DNA from: an uncultured Collinsella sp.
Lineage (GTDB): Bacteria; Actinomycetota; Coriobacteriia; Coriobacteriales; Coriobacteriaceae
Direction: 5' to 3'
Length of the DNA stretch: 64,000 nucleotides
Assembly: GCA_900542905.1 (NCBI GenBank)
Contig: UQPF01000001.1
Span: forward strand, 224,148-288,147
Shown here: positions 60,592 to 64,000 of the stretch, in pieces
How the letters are laid out: every line of letters starts with the position of its first letter
Numbering within the stretch: the stretch's first letter is position 1
The notes under the pieces: generated by a model
Told to the model about the DNA's origin: nothing
Seen by the model: only the letters and a program-made list of their open reading frames with translations
Databases searched by the model: none
Translations under genes and position numbers: made by a program

Positions 60592-61514
60592 TCGGCCGTC
60601 ATCTTCCTTGCCAGTTGCTTGCCCACAATGCGGGCGATTACGTTAAACAGCAGCACGCAAATCATCAGCAGTGCCGCGGTACCCCAAACGATCTGCTGGG
60701 CCTCGGGGCTGCCTTCGCCATAGATCTTGTAGATATGCACGGCGAGCGACTCACCGGGGCGGAACACGTTCCAGGCGCAAGTAGGGCTCGACAGGTTAAG
60801 GCTCAAGAAGTTGAGGCGAACCGGCGAGCTCATGCCCGAGGTAAAGAGCAGCGCCGCGGCCTCGCCAAAGACGCGGCCGGCCGAAAGCACGATGCCGGTC
60901 ACGATAGCGGGCATGGCCTCGGGAATCAGGATGTGCAGCGTGGCCTCCCAGCGGGTGAGGCCCATGGCCAGGCACGCATCGCGCTGGGCCTGCGGCACGT
61001 CCTCGAGCGCCTGCTGGATCACGCGCACCAGAATGGGGATATTGAACATGGTGAGCGCGACGGCGCCGGAGATGATGGAGTACTTCCAGCCCAGCTGCAC
61101 CGAGAACACCAGAAAACCGAACATGCCGACAACGATGGAAGGCAGCGAGGACAGCGTCTCGATGGCGGTGGAGGCAATGTCGCGGACGGGTCCGTCGGGT
61201 GCGTACTCAACCAAAAAGACCGCGCCACCCAGGCTGATGGGCACCGAGATGATCAGGGTGATCAGCAGCAGGTAGAACGAGTCGAACAGCTGGTAGAGCA
61301 CGCCGCCCTGCGTTCCGTTGGCGCGCGACGGCTCCGTGAGAAAGCCCGGCTGGAACAGCGTCGAGATGCCCTCGAACAGGATATAGGCCACCATGGAGAC
61401 GACGATGAGCATGACGATGGCGACGATCGCCGTCAACACGCCCGTGGCGAAGCGGTCCTGCTTTTGGACACGCCCGAGCCTCGCCTCGTCGATGTGGATA
61501 CGCGTGCTAGCCAC
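60588..61514 (-). CDS. pstA: Phosphate ABC transporter permease PstA
   Basis: 308 residues, six TM helices. Permease motif EALEDVPQAQRDACLAMGLTRWEATLHILIPEAMPAI (EAA loop), and GRVFGEAAALLFTSG. The start is GTG at 61514, overlapping the pstC stop by 8 bp, so pstC, pstA and pstB are translationally coupled. Confidence 0.95.
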
Positions 61515-62415
61515 GAGCCTTCGCCCCCTTGCGGCCGATAAGGTGGATGATCAGGATGAAGATGAGACTCATGCCCATCAGCAGCAGGCCGAGCGCCCAC
61601 AGAACATCGTCTTGGGCCGAGCCCTCGGCATAGACTGCCATGGACGTGGTGAGCGTGGTGGTGATGGTCGAAGCCGGCGACAGCAGCGACGTCGGCATGG
61701 CCTCGATGCCGCCGATGACCATGCGCACGGCGAGCGTCTCGCCAAAGGCGCGGGTCATGCCCAAGATAACCGCGGTCATGAGCGACGGCATGGCGGACTT
61801 GAGCACCACGTGCCAGATGGTCTGCCAGCGGGTGTAGCCCAGCGCGAGCGAGCCCTGGCGGTAGCCGTCGGGCACGGCGCGCAGGCCATCGACCGAAAGC
61901 GTGGTCATGGTCGGCAGGATCATGACGGCCAGCACGATGGCGCCGGGCAAGATGCCCAGGCCCGTGCTCACGTGGAAAACGCTCTTCATAAGACCGACGA
62001 CCACGTGAAAACCGATCAGGCCAAAGACGACCGAGGGGATGCCGGTCAAAAGCTCAATGAGCGGCTGAAAGATCTTAGAGCCAAACTTAGGGCTAATCTC
62101 GACCGCAAAGATGGCAGAGCCGATGGCGATGGGCAGCGCGATAAGCGTGGAGAGCACCATGACCGCAAACGAGGTGACGATCAGGGGCAGGGCGCCGGTA
62201 TAGGGCAGGCCGTTTTCGGCTGTGTTGGCCAGGTCCCACTTGGTGCCGGTGAAAAACTCGACGACCGAGACGCCGTCCTTGACAAAAGCCGAGAGGCCCT
62301 TTTGGGCGACCATAAAGATGAGCGCGGCAACGACAAGCGTCACGAGCGCTACGCACGCGCCCGTGACGCCCAGGCCCACGTTCTCAAGGTCGCGCTTTGG
62401 CAGCTGTTTTGCCAT
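61507..62415 (-). CDS. pstC: Phosphate ABC transporter permease PstC
   Basis: 302 residues, six TM helices. LLTGIPSVVFGLIGFHVVV, EAA-type loop VPDGYRQGSLALGYTRWQTIWHVVLKSAMP and TRAFGETLAVRMVIGG. 24 bp after pstS. Forms the membrane channel with PstA. Confidence 0.96.
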   Translation of the reverse strand: MAKQLPKRDLENVGLGVTGACVALVTLVVAALIFMVAQKGLSAFVKDGVSVVEFFTGTKWDLANTAENGLPYTGALPLIVTSFAVMVLSTLIALPIAIGSAIFAVEISPKFGSKIFQPLIELLTGIPSVVFGLIGFHVVVGLMKSVFHVSTGLGILPGAIVLAVMILPTMTTLSVDGLRAVPDGYRQGSLALGYTRWQTIWHVVLKSAMPSLMTAVILGMTRAFGETLAVRMVIGGIEAMPTSLLSPASTITTTLTTSMAVYAEGSAQDDVLWALGLLLMGMSLIFILIIHLIGRKGAKARG

Positions 62416-62439
62416 TGCAAACCTTTCCGGGGCGATTAC

Positions 62440-63378
62440 TTATTTAGCAGAGACCTTGCCGCTGGCGTCCTTGACGACCTTCATGGCAGAGACGGGGATG
62501 AAGCCCTGCTCCTCGACGAGCTTGCCCTGGACGTCGTCGGAAAGCATGAACTCCAGGAAGGCCTTGGTGGCCTCGTCGGCGTCCTTGGAGCAGTACATGT
62601 GCTCGGTAGCCCAGATCTTGAAGGAGTCATCAGTGACATTCTTGCTCTTGGGCTCGACGCCCTCGACCTTGATGGCGTTGAACTTGGAGTCATCGAAGTG
62701 CGAGAAGTCGAGGTAGGAGATGGCGTTATCGGTGCTGCCCATCTGAGTCTGGACGTCGCCAGACTTGTCGAGCTCGGCGTCGCCCTTAAAGTCGACGGTC
62801 TCGTCGCCAAAGACGGCGGCCTCGAAGGTGGCGCGGGTACCGGAGCCGGCCTTGCGGTTGAGGACGACGATGGTGGCGTCGTCGCCGCCGACCTCCTTCC
62901 AGTTGGTAATCTGACCGGAGAAGATACCCTTGAGCTGCTCGAGGGACAGGTCGTCGACCTTGACGTTCTTGGAGACGACGGGGCCCATGCCCACGACGGC
63001 GACCTCGTGGTCGACGAGGTTCTTGACTTGATCGGCCTCAAGCTTGGTCTCGGCGAAGACGTCGGAGTTGCCGATGGTGACGGTGCCGGCGGCGACAGCG
63101 GTCAGGCCCTTGCCCGAACCGTTACCCGAGCCGGAGACGGAGACATCGGGGTTGGCGTCCATGAACTTCTCGGCAGCGGCCTCGACGAGAGCCTGGAACG
63201 AAGAGGCACCGTCGTAGGTCACCTCGCCGGAGACGGACTCGGCAGCAGCGGCGCTACCCTTGTCGGCGGCATCGGATGCGCCGGAGCCGCCGCACCCAAC
63301 GAGACCGAGACCGACGATGCTGGCAAGACCACCAGCGAGGCCGAGGAACTGACGACGAGAATAAGCCTGATCGAGCAT
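62440..63378 (-). CDS. pstS: Phosphate-binding lipoprotein PstS
   Basis: 312 residues. The signal peptide combines a twin-arginine-like SRRQFLG (residues 7-13) with a lipobox GLVGC (Cys29), so it should be exported and lipid-anchored. Phosphate-binding segments: YDGASSFQALVEA, SGSGNGSGKGLTAVAAGTVTIGNSD and NRKAGSGTRATFEAAVFG. GAAAGGAAGATC precedes the ATG at 63378. First gene of pstSCAB, expected to be induced by phosphate limitation; no Pho box was confidently found. Confidence 0.95.
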   Translation of the reverse strand: MLDQAYSRRQFLGLAGGLASIVGLGLVGCGGSGASDAADKGSAAAAESVSGEVTYDGASSFQALVEAAAEKFMDANPDVSVSGSGNGSGKGLTAVAAGTVTIGNSDVFAETKLEADQVKNLVDHEVAVVGMGPVVSKNVKVDDLSLEQLKGIFSGQITNWKEVGGDDATIVVLNRKAGSGTRATFEAAVFGDETVDFKGDAELDKSGDVQTQMGSTDNAISYLDFSHFDDSKFNAIKVEGVEPKSKNVTDDSFKIWATEHMYCSKDADEATKAFLEFMLSDDVQGKLVEEQGFIPVSAMKVVKDASGKVSAK

Positions 63379-63576
63379 GATCTTCCTTTCATACATGCGA
63401 TTCGCGGGCACCCTGCCCGCTTTGCTGTTTGGAAAGATACGGCCTCGATCGGGCAGTGCCCGCGCCAACTGCGGTTTTTTACGGGCATCTGATAGACCCT
63501 TACCGCAAGCGCAGCACGGCCTTTACAAACGAATAACAATCCAGCGCCGAACATGGCGCACCTTTTACACCAGAGG

Positions 63577-63641
63577 AAGGTAGTTGTTGGGGACGTTCTT
63601 GTTTGACTAGTCATTTAAGAACGTCCCCAAGGACTACCTTG
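63577..63641. repeat. GGGGACG-class palindrome, copy f (most complete)
   Basis: AAGGTAGTTGTTGGGGACG.TTCTT pairs with AAGAACGT...CCCCAAGGACTACCTT around GTTTGACTAGTCATTT. The GACTAGTCA loop core is itself palindromic. The 63379-63797 stretch otherwise holds only the pstS upstream region and the IS110 left flank. Confidence 0.75.
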
Positions 63642-63797
63642 GAAACCCCGCAGGTTGAGCATAAGTCAGACACTATGACCCAATCCAGGGGCACGGAAAC
63701 GACAGGAGCCCCCGCTCGTGACCGCGGGTCGGGGCTGCGACAATGTTGTTGAAGTGCCAGAGGCGCAGCCGCGCCGCAACGAGGTTGGGAGGCTCCC

Positions 63798-64000
63798 GTG
63801 CCTAGATATTCTACCGCCTTCGGAATGGACGTACACCTCAGGTCCACCACCGTCTGCGCGCTCGACGCGGAGACCTTGATTATCAACTTCATCCGAACAC
63901 TTCCCACATTCATCCGCACATGTGCGGATGAATGTGGGAACCCGATACCCTGAGGGCCGGGCCGGCCGGCCCCGGGAGATCGGAGGACGGCATGTCCGGA
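63798..64000 (+). pseudogene. IS110-family transposase, broken 5' fragment running off the window
   Basis: GTG at 63798 after GGGAGG opens a frame reading FGMDVHLRSTTVCALDAET, the conserved N-terminus of IS110-type DEDD transposases with the first catalytic Asp. After residue 26 the similarity stops, and the frame ends at TGA 63951-63953. The interruption contains a perfect 40-bp palindrome (63901-63940). About 120 bases upstream look like the usual IS110 left flank. Sequence past 63953 may resume the element but is too short to judge. Confidence 0.7.
63901..63940. repeat. Perfect 40-bp palindrome inside the IS110 fragment
   Basis: TTCCCACATTCATCCGCACA followed at once by its exact reverse complement, with no loop. 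It lies where the transposase frame breaks. Confidence 0.9.

Overview
The window is high-GC, gene-dense bacterial chromosome. Gene content points to a gut actinobacterium of the class Coriobacteriia, most likely Collinsella: a SufS/SufU pair, the GGGtGRT protein with its NifU-like partner, Rho with a very long basic N-terminal extension, ATP-type PEP carboxykinase, and many short intergenic palindromes. The genus is an inference from gene content and repeat style, not from a database search.

Layout. 0-5 kb: end of an Fe-S assembly locus (sufS cut by the window edge, sufU), a REP-associated tyrosine transposase, then a second NifU-like scaffold and GGGtGRT protein. 5-10 kb: flavoprotein, tRNA-His and two tRNA-Lys, aminotransferase, ROK sugar kinase. 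10-17.5 kb (minus strand): VanZ-like and Ala-rich membrane proteins, rho, a 900-bp repeat-rich gap, argS. 17.8-25.4 kb: CarD regulator, HD protein, proA and proB separated by an opposite-strand peptidase gene, pncB, tRNA-Ala. 25.5-34.4 kb: radical SAM protein, probable 6S RNA, WecA/TagO-type transferase, trpS, a stretch where repeats punctuate MGMT, DegV/MarR and B3/4 genes, then pckA. 34.6-41 kb: lactate permease, flippase-like protein, phosphoesterase, CPA-type antiporter. 41.2-45.7 kb: serC, serA, M20 peptidase and a short DUF1015-like protein. 45.8-51.5 kb: two histidine phosphatases, nitroreductase, HdeD-like and UPF0178 proteins, a His-rich metal permease and a DEDD exonuclease. 51.8-53.4 kb: an AT-richer island with a putative nuclease. 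53.4-56.8 kb: an ArsR / HMA / P-type ATPase efflux cassette and a DtxR/MntR repressor. 56.9-63.4 kb: HAD phosphatase, ABC-F protein and the pstSCAB phosphate importer. 63.5-64 kb: palindromes and the broken 5' end of an IS110-family transposase.

Most genes are housekeeping. The unusual layer is non-coding: at least four classes of short palindromic or inverted-repeat elements lie between genes. The best conserved has seven near-identical copies, and pairs of copies bracket single genes or gene pairs. The one REP-type transposase in the window has serine where the family's catalytic tyrosine is expected. The other points of interest are the GGGtGRT locus, the metal cassette with a detached metal-binding domain, and the nuclease-like protein in the AT-rich island.
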